Source: Dipteris shenzhenensis (taxonomy: Eukaryota > Polypodiophyta > Polypodiopsida > Gleicheniales). From it: a stretch of DNA of 64,000 nucleotides. Shown piece after piece: positions 12,001 through 25,300 of this stretch (within the stretch, counting starts at the first letter, position 1; each line of letters begins with the position of its first letter). Below the pieces are notes generated by a model, which had not been told where the DNA came from, did no database searches, and worked only from the letters and a program-made list of their open reading frames with translations. The stretch lies in the NCBI GenBank assembly GCA_047967505.1, contig CM106538.1. The stretch is one strand, 5' to 3'. A program made the position numbers and the translations under genes.

Positions 12001-15000
12001 AGCTGTTTTAATGTCCAACTGATGAACATTCCATTCAAAATTTAAAGCCATGGCTATAACTAACTGGATGGTTGTCATTCTGGATGTAGGAGCAAAAGTC
12101 TCCTCATAGTCTATGCCTTGATTCTGAGCATATCCTTTTGCAACCAGCCTTGCCTTGTACCGATCAATGGACCCATCTGGCTTTCTTTTGACTTTGAAAA
12201 CCCACCGTCTACCTATGGCATGTTTACCTGGTGGCAAATCCACAACTTCCCATGTCTGATTTTTCTGAATGGACTGCAATTCATCGTGCATGGCATTCAT
12301 CCAATGCACATTATCCTGTGCTTCTTCAAATGTCTCAGGTTCTCATCAAGAAGAGTACCTGCATAAGTTGATTCAACTGAAAGAGCTCCCCCCCCATGCC
12401 TTACTGCACTACGAGTTTTGCCAGGTAATGGAGCATCAATTTTACTCTCCCTGAGAGTTTGTAACAGCCAATTTGGAACTGTTTTTGCTGCATGTATATC
12501 TGCAATTTCTTGCTGAACAACCTCTTCCACTGCTTGTGGAGGTGGTAAGACATCCTATGGCTGAATCGGAGCATGTGGAGGTATTGCATCAGATATATCA
12601 GCAGGGGAACCCAAGGCAATGGGTAGTAATCCCTCAAAGACATCATCGGAAGAAGTAGGCATATCAAATTCAGCTTGAGTATGAGCTGAATTTACTCAAA
12701 ATATAACATCTCTATTGACAATAATCTTGTGTGTGACAGGATTGTAGAGACGGTAGCCCTTGCTCTCTGCACTGTACCCAACAAAAATGCATTTGATTGC
12801 CTTCTCAGACAACTTATGCCGAAACTCAACGGGCACATGAGCATATGCAAGGCATCCAAAAACATGAAAATTATCCACAGAAGGCTTTCTCCCTTTCCAA
12901 ACTTAATAGGGAGTCTTGGTCTTCAAAGCTTTTGTGGGAGCCCGATTCAAAACATAATTGGCACACATGAGACCTTCAAGCCAAAATTTGTGAGGCAATT
13001 TTTTGCTTTTTAGCATGCATCTATCCATCTCCATAAGAGTACGATTTTTCCTCTCAGCTTTGCCATTTTGCTGAGGGGTTAGCCTCAGTGTAAGCTGATG
13101 TGCAATGCCCCCGTCTTTCAAAAATGTATCAAAATCTATAGACAAATACTCCCCTCCTCTATCTGTGCGTAATATCTGTATCTTGAGTCCTGATTCATTC
13201 TCAACCATGACTGCAAAGTGTTTGAAAACCATAAACACTTCTGATTTGCGTTTCAGCCCATAAACCCAAGTGTAGTTGGAGTAGTCATCTATAAAAGTGA
13301 CAAAGTAAAGATGACCACCCAATGATGGAGTCCTCATGGGACCACAGACATCACTATGAATAAGCTGTAATTTTCGAACAGCTTTTACTGATCCATCCTT
13401 CTTGAAAGGAAATTTGTGCATTTTACCAAGAATGCACCCTTCACAGGCATGTGGAGGAGGTGTTTCAAGAGGAGGCAATGCATCAACCATAGCATGTTTT
13501 TGAAGTGTCATCAAGCTGCCATAATGCATGTGTCCATATCTGGCATGCCATAACTCCGCATTCTGCATAGGAGCAGTAGGAGTGGAAACTGCAAGAGCAT
13601 GTGCTGGTCTTTTCTCATACATGTCAAGCTGAAAAAGACCACGTAACAAAGTGCCAGACAATCTCAAGGCATAGTCATTCTGCACACTTGTCATCTTCAA
13701 AAATGACTTGAAATCCAGCTCTGTTAAGAGTGGACACTGAAAGTAGATTTTTTGTAATACTAGGCACATACAAGACATCATAAATTTTGAATGTTGAAAC
13801 TTGAGCCATCAATGGCTGTAAGCTCAACTTCTCCTGTACCACGAACTGAATAGGAGGAGTTGTTGGCACATGTGACCTTTTTACCAACGGGAGGTGGATG
13901 CAGAGATGTGAAAAGATACTTCCTGGAAGTGATATGCTTTGAGGCACCGCTATCAAAATACCATGTATTTAGTGTCTCATTGACACTGAAAGCTGATGCA
14001 TCCTTGGAAGAATCATAACTGCATGTCAGAAAAGCATAAGAGTCATCATTACAAGTGGCTGTAATATCCGGAGCAGCCAACTGAGAGTCTGAAATGCAAG
14101 ACAAGAAGGCATAGTCGTGTTCCACAAAGTTGGCTGTAGCTTCCTCATTGTCAGATGCATGAGGAGCTGAATCTGAAACAGCCATACCGGAGCTGTTTTT
14201 CTTTTCTTTTGCAAGCCTCTTCTTGCATTCTCCAATGTAATGGCCTGGCTTTTTGCAGTAATGACATATACCCTTCTTCTTGGGCTTACCTGCATCACCC
14301 TTAGCCTTTTGAGAAGGCTGTCCTGAACCACTGGAAGGCTGATTTGCTGATGTCTTTGCTTGTCTCTTTCCTTTAGGCTTGAATTTTGAAAGCATGGCAT
14401 GTTCACCTGCTCGTGAAGCCATGTTTTTCCTGGTGTGCTCTTCCTGCAACAGAAGTCCTATCAACTCGTGAAAATTGAGAGGATTTGCACCCCCCCTCAA
14501 TGACAAATTTCGCGAGGTATGAAAGCTGAGATAAGACTTAGGAAGAGAATTCAGAGTAGTGGTAATCATCTCTGAATCAGGAATGATCTCATCAATATTC
14601 AGCAATTGCTCTCGTAAATCCTGTAGCTTTGTGAGGTGCACTGACATGGAGTCACCCTCTTCCATATGTGTATGAGACAATTCTCTTTTCAAAAAAGACA
14701 CCCTGGCATCATTCCGAGCTGCATACATGCTCTCCAAAATATCCCATGCTGCCTTTGAGGTCATACATGACCGGATATGCGGAATGATGAATCTTTTCAC
14801 TGAAAGAGAAATATACGACAAAGCTAAAGCATCACGTGAATCCCATCTCTTTTGCTCTGGAGTAGTAGCTATAGCTGCACCAATAACTTGTCCTGCAGCT
14901 GTACCCTGTGCACGACCTCTGCCTCCTCCTTGCTGGGGAGGGGTATTAGGTGCCACATTTGCTGGCCGGATTTCATCCCCATTTACATAGTCCCACAAAT

Positions 15001-18000
15001 TACGGGAAATCGGAATGTTGCGTACCATAAAACTCCAGAGGGAGTAGTTGGTACCATCCAGCTTATCGTCTTGTGAGAGACCACTAAACTGGAAATAATT
15101 CTGATTTTGTTGGGCCATGTCTGAGAAAGAAAATACAGCAAATGCAAATCTGAATTCCCTTGCTGGGAATGGAGTGCACAATTCCCAAAAAAAAAATACA
15201 GCCAAACACTGGCTGAAAATGCAACTCAAATCTCTGTAATGTCTCTGTCAGAAATCTACCAGAGCATCCAATCTCTCCCAAAACCTGCCAAAAGTGCTTC
15301 AAAACACTTATAGAAAGGCAGTGTGAACTGAAACCTGCAAAATTGCTCTCCCAACACAAAAGCCCCAATTTGTGGCTTGAAATTGCAACCAGAAAGGGGC
15401 AAATGGTCTAAAAGCCCCAAAAATGCAAGAAATTGCAGTGCAAAACTAAAAGCCCCAAATTTCAAGTTGAAATTGAGCCAAATTTCACCCAAATAGTGAA
15501 TCTCCTGCAAAAGCCCCAATTTCTTGGCCAATCTTTGCAATTTGCTTGCAATGTGTGCCAAAAATTTTACAAAAGCCCCAAAATTGTAATGTCAATGCCC
15601 ACTCAACTCAAAAACACCCACGTGTGATGTACGGCAGACAAGAAGAGCTCGTACTGTTTGTTGAAGCTGGCGCATATTTGTCCGGAGGTTGGTACAGTAC
15701 GGTCGACCTGTACGAAGAGTACAGTCAGCTGTACGAAATTCGTATGCCTTGACGGTTGTATAGCGAATGTATGGACAAGTACTGCGTAGGAACTGCAGTA
15801 CGACGTAGGTCTGTACGGAACGGGTAGTACGGCACAGGTATGTACGGAACAGGTAGTACGACGTAGTACACGATGGTATGACGGTAATCTCCAAAAATCC
15901 GTACGGACAGTCAGCGCATGACTGTACAGACGACGAGCAGAAAGAGCAGGGAGCAGGGTGGCTAGGCAGGGAGCTTGTGGGAGCTGGAGCTTGCGGGCAA
16001 GGAAGCTAAGAGCAGGGTCTTGCTGCTCTGATACCAAATGTGAGTACTAAGGGAGCGAGAGCAGAGTGTGTGAGCAAGAGAGTAGGAGAGTGAGAGCTGA
16101 AAGCAATAGTTGCAATAGAAGAGTGTGATACAACTGAAGAGTGGGATAGGTTTTGTCTAAGTGACAAAACCTTATCCTTCACTAACCGTAGTTAGTGAAC
16201 TAACTGTGGTTAGGGGGAAAAACCTCTAAAATGAGGGAAAAGTGCCCCTAACCTACTTATTACATTACATTGGTCACTGCTAAATTATGACAATAATTCT
16301 AACACCTGTAACTCCTCACTGCTCCTCTGGATCGTATCGGCCACCCACGAAGCCCAGCCCTCGCACGGTGTCATCTCTAACTGCTCCCAAATCTCTGCCA
16401 TGACCTGTTGGATCTCCTCGTCCTAGAGGAGGTCCTCTGGAATGTGGACCCCCTTCTGGGGAAGACCCCGGCGGGGTTGATCTAAGTGAAGTACTACTGG
16501 AGAGTGGTCTGACATCGTGGTACCTGCCAAATTCCCGGTAGAGCCGCCTCTGTGCAGTGCCGAGTCCCCAACGTAGAAATGGTCTAGTCTCTCAAGCAGT
16601 CCATCGTGTCTCCTCTGTCCGAAAGAGAAGAGGAGGCTGCCAGGTATCCTGCTGAAATCTGGCTCTCGCCACGGGTCTGCCGCTGATCATGAAAATGAAT
16701 TGCTCCCAGGCGCTATGCTCTGCTGCTGGCATCTCTGACAAGGAGGCGCTGCCTTGCTTGTCTTCCCCAAACACCAGGTTGTTGAAGTCCCCTCCAACAA
16801 TCCAAGAGTCTACATCCGGAAGAGACTCTGACAGCCTCCTCCAAAAGGCCGGCGGTGCTGTCTGCACGGTGGGGCATACACGTTTAGGATCCCAATCCTG
16901 GACTCTCCCGCCCTAACTCCCATCCAAACTGTCCGTCCCGGGATAAGCTCGCCCTGATTGTAGACCTCTAGAGCCAAAGTCTGTGAGACGGAGATGCAGA
17001 CCTCTCCGCTCCGTCCTACTACAGGGAACCACTCCTCCGGACCTCTCCCTGGGAGAAGGTGGTGTCGCCGTCTGATGTCTGCTGCTGAGAAATATGCTCC
17101 TGAATCAAAAGAATGTTCAGTGTCCGTCTTACCACTGCCCTCTGCAACTCCTGTCGGAGTATCAGGTACTACGGTTGACTACGAGCACGGTCATGGAGCC
17201 CGTGCACGTTTCAACTCACTATGGTTGAGCTCATGAGGACGAGGGTGCAGAGAGCAAGGCTCTCCTGTGAGTGGGTGCCTGTTCTAGAAAGACTACTTTG
17301 TCGGGGGTTTGGAGGGCGAATAGTCCGTGTCTGTGCGATGACGTACTAGGTGGATACCGGCTCAATGCTGATCTTCCGTGCCCACTTCATCATGATGGAG
17401 ACTTCCACCGAATAGCTCCGTACACTTCTGGAGGGGCCAGAAGTGTGCCTGCTCCACCTTTGCCTCAAGCGGCAATTTGATAATTCCTACTGCCAAACCA
17501 CACGTCGGCTCCTCTCGCGTGAAGCTCGGCTGAAAATTCACCTCTGCACCATGGGTGTTCCAAAGGTCCAGTCCCCGTGCTCCCATCCACTTGTCCATCA
17601 TGCGTGAAATCTGATCTCCCATAATAGCATCAAACACCTCTGGGGTCCACTTCTCCACCACTATGGAGGCAAACTGGAAACTCCAAATGGGGTGTGTCTG
17701 AGAGCTCACTACACTGATCAAACCCCCCTTTCGTGGCTGCAGGACCATAAGTGTTACCTCTAGCGGCGGTAAAGGATAAGAGTTTGGGATCTCCAAATTA
17801 TTCCAGGGTCCCAACCTCCAGAAGTCCCGCGGTAAGGGACGCCCAGGTTGGAGGTTAGGAGCTGCTGAACGGGAGGACGAGCCCCATCCCTCTGGCTCCC
17901 TCTCCGAATGGGCCTGATGCTACGATGAGGGAGCAGAAGGGGACGTCGTCTTACCCTTCCCTGCTGGCAAGGGTATCGAAGTAGGCGAGGGGAGGGAGGC

Positions 18001-20831
18001 CGAGAAACTTGCTACTGAGGTGGGGAGGGGGGAGGCGGGGGAGAGAGGAGGTGGGGGGACGGAGGGAAGGGGACGGGTGGTGAGAGTGATCATAGCAGAA
18101 GGGGCACAGGGGGGAGGAGGAGGTGGGGGGAACCCGGGAGTTGGGGGGGGGGGAGTGGAGGGGAAGAGGGGGAGGGATCTGGAGGGGGCGGGGGAGGGGG
18201 GGGAATAGGGGCAACCACATGCCCCCCTGTTGATCAGGCTCGTCGGGGCTCTGGATCCGCTCCTCCTTAGTCGCTGCCTGGCTAACGTCTGCCATCGCCT
18301 CATTAGGGACTCCTGGGGCTTGCTGCTGATGCAAGGGTGGATGCGATTGCTGAACCTCCATCACGGGAGGATCATCTGGCTGGGCGGGGGGCCCTCCGGC
18401 TGAAGGAGGTGGAACTCCACATAACGGCTCTTGCTGCTGCTGCTCATCCTGGGGTGCCTCGCGGATAACCCTGTCTCTCTCTCTGCGTCTGGCCCTTTCC
18501 CTGTGGCGCTTGTGAGCCTGTTTGCTTGGTTTCTTTTTCTTTTTAACCTGGGTCCAGTCCCCTTTTGAGGGGGTCACCCAGGGGGTCTGAGACTCTTGCT
18601 GCTCCTATCTGAGGGGGTGCTGGACTCTGGTTTGCTGACTCTGCCTACTCTGCGGGGGTGGGGAGGGAGGCGCTAGGCCATGGCCACAGGGGCAATCTCT
18701 GGCTAGGTGACCCATCTGTCTGCACCGAAGACATTGGCCTGGTAACCCAAAAATCTCCACTCGTTGGCGAAGTGTGCCCCCTTCGAGGGTCTCTAGGAGG
18801 ATGAACTCTGGGAGGGACTCTGGGATCTCAACCACCAGTCTGATCCTGGGGACCCCGTCATCTGCTACAACTGAGGCAGCCGACTTTGGTAGAGACTCGA
18901 GCACGGTGCCAAATGCCCAATCAATGGAGGGGAGGATGGCTCGATACTCCTTTGGGAGCCCTAGGAAGCGGAGCGTAACCGAAAAATGGGAAACATGGTG
19001 TGTCGTGTCCATGTCCTCCACTGTAAAGCTAAACTAGGTCCTCCATTTGGCGAAAGAACCCACTGAGTTGAAGGAAAGAGAGGTCAAGAGTCTTGGTCTG
19101 GGGATCTTGGAAATGAGAGTGAAAGCACTGCCACGTAAGTCTAGCAAGTGTGGCGTATCCCCTGCTCAGTAGGGCCTGCAATGCTGATTGCATCATGAAG
19201 GTCGGGCCAGAGAATAGAAACCCCAAGTCTATATAGGATGCAACCACCTCCACGGGTAACCCAAGTGCTCTCTGTGCATGGCTGCTCGGGATGTCTTGAA
19301 GATCATGACCTTGGTTTACCGAGGTTGACCTTCAAATCATGTGTGTAAGTATGGAGTGCATCCAAGTGTCACTAGAGCCCCTCTGCTAAGGAGGAGAGTA
19401 TGACCGTGTCACTTGCATATAGGAGAATTTGGAGCAAGGATCCGGCTAGAGAGCAGCCAATCCCCCTAGAGTCCCTATTAAAGTTTCAAGCTCGTCTATG
19501 TAGAGGCCAAACACGGTTGGTGTATGGACACCCCAATACTACTCATAAGCTCCTCTATTCATTCTGCACCTGTCCAGACCCTACTCGAGACTCTCTTGTA
19601 GAGTGCCATGATCGCCCAAGTGATCTCCTAATCATACTCAAACTCCTGTAGGTGACGAGTCGAGCTCTCGGCAATGTGTCAAAAGCTTTGCGAAAATCCT
19701 CAAAGCAATAATAAACCCTTTGTTGCTGTGCCTTGGCCTCCTCAATAACCCCTCTGAGTGTGAGTATGTGATCCATGGTCCTGTGATCTCTTTGGAAGCT
19801 TGCCTGCCCCACAGCTCTGAGTCTTGAATTCCTACAAACCGGCTAACCTTTGTGTTGAGCACTGATGCACAGATCTTGGACATGACATGCTCAATCATAA
19901 TGGTTCCTATAGTTTTTCAGGCTCATGGGATCCTGTGCCTTGTGTGAGGAAAACCAGTACAAATTGCTTCATTGAAAAGCTTTGTTAAGATTGGGGCCAA
20001 TGTATTTATTGCATATGCAATGAGCTCAGTATGTAGGGCCTCATGATCTTTCGCTCTTTGAATGTCTATAGGAGGAAAAAAGGCCTATGAGACTAATCTG
20101 AATTACATTAGGGGGAAAAAAAGGCCTATGAGACTAGACCTAAATTACATCAGGAAGGAAAAACCCATTGTAGGGGAAGGAGAAATATTTGTATGCGCAG
20201 TGACACACATATTGAAACTGAAACCAAAAACTGTTAAAGCTTTGACTTCAGCCATGAGTGGTATGAGCTTTGTGCAGAGCTGATGGGTGCATCAAGAATC
20301 CTAGTTTGTATGAAATGTGTCCCACATTTTTTGTTGTCATCCTCTTCTTTGATTTGTAGGACAAAGTAAAAGTGTTGTGAGATTGCCTAGTGTTGCGACG
20401 GTGTAATGAGGGTATCTCAAATGGAGTGAGCTTATTTATTGGTCCCGTAGCCAGCCTCGTGGTTGTTTGGCATCTTTGGAGGATGGGCTTGGGATCAATG
20501 TGGGTTCTTCTCCCGTGAAGAAGTATACGACTGCTATGGTGATCTTTGAGACAAAGAGATCATCATAGAGTGGCTCCGGAAAATTGATGACTAGGCTCAT
20601 ATCTAGTAAGCCTTGGATAAGTAGGATATTCTATCTTGGATCTCATAGTCCTCGTGCATCTCATTAGTATGTGCTCCTTGCTCTCCACCTCATGCATGTT
20701 GCATAGCTCAAGTTATGGTGTATCCTATGGCCTAAACCTTGGGGAAATTATTTTTGTGAGCTTTTTGTTGTGAGCTTTTTTGCGAAATCTGCGAGCTTCT
20801 TTTAGATCCCCAATCACACCACCCTTAACCC

Positions 20832-20880
<49 letters not shown>

Positions 20881-22291
20881 TTTTCAGATGTGGACAAAAA
20901 TCTACCAACTCCAAAGAGACCAAGAATCCTACATTAAAGGAAGGACATTTTGGGGAACTTTTTTGGCTTCCTGAAAAGTGTGCAACCTTTTTTCACGCAT
21001 TGCACTTAGATCTTTAGCCATATCTATGGATTACATGAAGACATGAAATTTATCCATATAAATCCTAGAGATACCTTTATGTGTATATATAAATTTCTCA
21101 ATATGCACCTTGGTCGAGATATCAAGGTCACATGTGAGATTAAATATATATATTTATAGCCTAAATCCCTTGCAAACAATCCAACATTTTGACACACATA
21201 TACTTTGGCATTTTGAACACCAAAAATAAGCTCAAAAGGCCCAAAAACCCTAAAAACGACTATAAACATGGGTACCTTTGATGATTTTTTAAAAACCGCC
21301 TAAGAAAAAAGTGCACCTGCAGGGCCCGGCTAGAGTCTATGCTGGGACTCTAGTTTGCCTTGTTAGGTGCACTTTTTTCCCAGAAGGGTTTTTGAAAAGT
21401 CATCAAAAGGTACCCATGTTCATAGTCGTTTCTAGGGTTTCAGGGCCTTCTGAGCTCATTTCAAGTGTCAAAAATTCCAAATAATGCATATATAAAACGT
21501 TTTGGTTTGTTTCAAAGAAATTCGAGCTTCCAAAGGTTTTGTTTGATGATTACTAGATATTTATTCCATTTTGTAGTTATTTCTCATTGAAACATTGAGA
21601 TCTTCACCAGAGGCATCAAATTCAATGAATACATCATTGCATTAAGAGAGCTCATCCATAGCCTTCATTATCATATATGTTGATGATTTGATCATGCTCG
21701 TATTGGATTAAGGGTGTACCAATTCTTATTAAAGGAAAAAATTTAATGTAATGACAATTTTGTTGCTAATCTATATCTTAATCCTTGTTTCTAAAAACAT
21801 CATACACTACTTAGGAGTGTTTTTAAAAAAATGTATCAATGTTTATCAAATTTCATTAAATATACCAATAAAATGTCTCTGGGATTTGTATGTGTAGAAG
21901 GGGGATGTCGAAAAGCTCACAAATTTTATTGACTTTTGTAAAAAAGCTCACGAGAAAAAGCTCACTGAAAAATCACATTCCTAAACCTCTGGGATTGTTT
22001 AACTATAAAATTGGTGAGATGATGTTTGGAATTGGCCCATAGCTATCTGTATAGCATGTGAGAGGTGGGTGTATAGGTATATCAGTGAGAATGAAGCCAT
22101 CCTCCATGAGGTGAAGGGAATGCTGCTTGTAGAATACCATTTTTATGACTTGCGGCGGCTATGATGGGGATATTCCATGTCCATTGAGTCCCATAGATCA
22201 TTTTTGAGGAGTTGGTGGATTTCGTGTTGTGTCAGGTGTATGAAAAGAACATCCAAGAATGATTGTTGGGGGGAGTGGACATGCAATATGC

Positions 22292-22354
<63 letters not shown>

Positions 22355-25300
22355 AATAAAGTCTATTAATGTCCACGGGAGACCAACAGGTCTATGGGAC
22401 AACAAAAAACCGTATAGTACACCTGCTTTAGGGAGGGCACATGGCAGATCCCAAGGAGTGCAAAAGCAACCTCAATTTTTTAGAATACCTACATCATAGT
22501 CTGAAGAAGTAATCAGCCATACATCAGTTTAAGACTGAGAGTCTTTTGGTTTTGATTTAAACTCTTTGATTAGTGCTATGCCTTCACGATAAACTGCCCA
22601 TTTTCCATCCTTCCTAGCAGCCCTGACTTTAGCTAATTCCGTTGCCTTGTTCTTCAATTGAGCGCGCTCATGTAAGTTCCTTAGCTATCCATATCGTAGT
22701 CCCTTTCAACTTGTAAGATTGTCGAAGAAGCTTGATCCGTAAATCTCGCGACTTGAGTGTAAGAATAGCATGTCCTTTGGAATGCCAGATATTAGTTGCC
22801 CCATCATCATCATCATCATCATCATTTTCATCATCAACCTTCCATTCAATATTAGGCATGGGTGCTTTGACATGTGCTAAAGTCTCATTGAAAGAGCCAT
22901 CATCTTTGAACCATCCTTCAGGGAGCCCCCCCACTCTAATCTTCAATGCATTATCACGTCTGGCCTCGTGTTCCTTGATCTCTTCTTGGATATCAGTCTT
23001 GTTTGCCTTTGTGTCAAACTTGTCAATCACTTCTTTCTTGATTGATTGTACTTCAATATGGACCATATCTTTGACTGTAGAGACTAGTTGAGGAGTAGGA
23101 GGAGAATTCTTACATGAGTCCACAACCTCAGCAATTACTGACTGCTTGCCAGGTCCCTCTAGAACTTGAAGTCGAGCTTTTACTTCTGCCAGCTCAAGCC
23201 TTAACTCTCTGACTGCTTGCTGCAAATAATAAATCTGTTCATGTTGTCTAATGATAGGTCGTTTGGACCCTTCTTGCTGGTAATTGCGTGCATACAGAGA
23301 TGGTGTCATGGCTGCAACTGTAGAGTACCGAGTCCCGATAGTTGAGGTTGATGGAGTTGAGGGGGATTTGGAGGAGAGGGTAGGCCAATCCATATTGGCT
23401 ATTTCTTAGAACTCCCTAGCTGAACCTAACCCCGGAGTTGGGCTGGGAGTTAGGCCCAACTCGGGGTTAGAAACCCTAGGGGCTTTGCTGCGATAAGGTA
23501 CGGGCAGGTACGATCGTTTAGTATGGGATGTATGAAAATGTACGAAAAGGGTACGGAGAGCTGTACGGTTGTGTAGGACGACTTGTACGGGACTGTACGG
23601 AGACTTGTATGGGACTGTACGGTGCTGTACGATGACTTGTACGAGACTGTAAGGGGAGTGTACAACGAGCTGTACGGAGGGGTTACGGAGCTGTACAATG
23701 GGCTGTACGGAGGGGGTACATAGAGCTGTACGGCGGGTTGTACGGAGAGGCTAGTGGAGAGATTAGAGAGAGAGAGAGAGAGAGAGAGTCTTCAAAAGGC
23801 AGAAAGGTCTATGAGATTTGTAGGCGAGGGCAAGCAATGGAAGCTCAAAAATGGAGTGAGAAGGAGAAAAACGAGATGCTATAATGAATTGCTGCAAAAC
23901 TGAGAGTGGAGGCTCAAGAGAGAGCCAACATAACAAAACCCTAGGGCTAAATGCCCTAATTGGACTAAGCGTCTAACTGACCTAGGCGGTACATGTACTA
24001 ACTGTACCAACAGACCTAACTGACTGTAACTAGGCAAAAGGCACATTCCAAGGAATAAGTGGCACTTATGGATAGCCCATAGAATGGCCTACAAACCCCT
24101 CTCCATGGTATGGGCAGAAGTATCCTGGACATGACTCAAGATACCTGAATATCTAATGTCATGGTTTCATATGTTCATTCTGTAGGGATATAGCCACCTA
24201 TGATTGTACATAGCACAACAGTTCAAGTCACAAAAGGTACTAAGTTTAAAGCTTGCTGAAAAGCTGCAAACTTAGGTCCTTCGTAAAAGGATCTACCAAG
24301 TTGTCTTCAGTGGGAACATAAGACAACTAAATATCACCTGCTGATAATCTCTCTTTGACATAGTGATAGTGAACCTCAATATGCTTTGTGCGAGCATGGG
24401 AAACAGGATTCCGTGCAATAGCCAAAGTACTCTGACTATCAGTGAAGATGATGGTAGGAGCAGTCTGACATGCAGAAAGATTTGCAAGTAACTTTCAAAC
24501 CCAAACACACTCCACTGTAGCTGTAAAAGCTGCTTTGTACTCAAATTCACAGCTAGAAGTAGCAACTGTACTCTACTTCTTGCTGAACCAAGAAATGCAT
24601 GAAGTACCAAGCATGAAATAGTTGCCACTATGTGACACATGGGTGTCCGAACAGCCAGCCCAATCACTATCAGTGAATCCATGCATAACAAGTGAAGAAT
24701 CAGCCTCATAAAGGAGGCCCAAATGCTGAGTGCCTTTGAGATACCTGAAGACATGCTTCGGGCATGCCAATGGTGCGTAGAGGGGCTGTGCATATATCTG
24801 CTCAACTGTGAGACAGCATATTGTAAATCAGGTCTTGTATGGCATTAGTAAATCAAACAACCAACTGCCTACTGTCCACAGGAGACCTCACGGGTCTATG
24901 GGACAAAATGCACACCAAAATCATCAACATCAGTTAGAGATTGAGAGTGTTAGATTCTCACTGTGCCCACGTGTGAGCCCCTGATTTGAGGGGACAAGGG
25001 GCAGTGAGAGGTAGGAGGGCTGGGAGAGAGACTCAGGCCAGAAACAGAGGGAGGACAGCATGGAAGAAATAGGCGACCAGCACACGGGCTGGTCGCTGCC
25101 TGCAACAGCAGGTATATAGGGGCTTTAGGCCTCACGTGGAGGCTCCTGCAGCAGCGCAGACTGGCTGCACAGGACACCCTTATATAGGGGCCTGTGGCAG
25201 GCCAAGTCGGCCCAACCAGGGCCACCGACCAGGGCCAACCCTGGGCGGTTTAATGGGGCCCATGTGGTCGGCCACCAAACAGGGTACCGACCCTGCTGGT

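Larger units (their letters stand above)
10654..16304 (-). mobile_element. Copia F, LTR retrotransposon with two LTRs
   Basis: In minus-strand order: 5' LTR (16304-16039), primer site (16036-16023), leader, gag-protease, integrase, reverse transcriptase, RNase H, 3' LTR (10840-10654). Flanks TCTGT (10649-10653) and CCTGT (16305-16309) form a 5-bp target duplication with one mismatch. The LTR copies differ by only two substitutions and one 8-bp indel over about 180 bp, suggesting recent insertion. The coding region nevertheless carries frameshifts and stops. The 3' LTR lacks its first about 87 bp together with the end of pol. Confidence 0.85.
22371..23760 (-). mobile_element. ORF1-only LINE-like element c
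   Basis: Minus-strand order: GTAC-rich 5' region (about 23740-23490), one ORF (23393-22530), a short 3' UTR, a terminal stem-loop (22371-22400) and a (CT)n tail. No endonuclease or reverse transcriptase is present. The stem-loop has the same architecture as that of the autonomous LINE H. That suggests a non-autonomous element using LINE machinery, comparable in concept to mammalian half-LINEs. A short LINE tail with (AG)n abuts its 5' end at 23765-23812. Confidence 0.6.

Noticed and set aside
17951-18208. Glycine/arginine-rich plus-strand frame opposite LINE G
   Set aside because: Antisense shadow of the proline-rich ORF1 tail.
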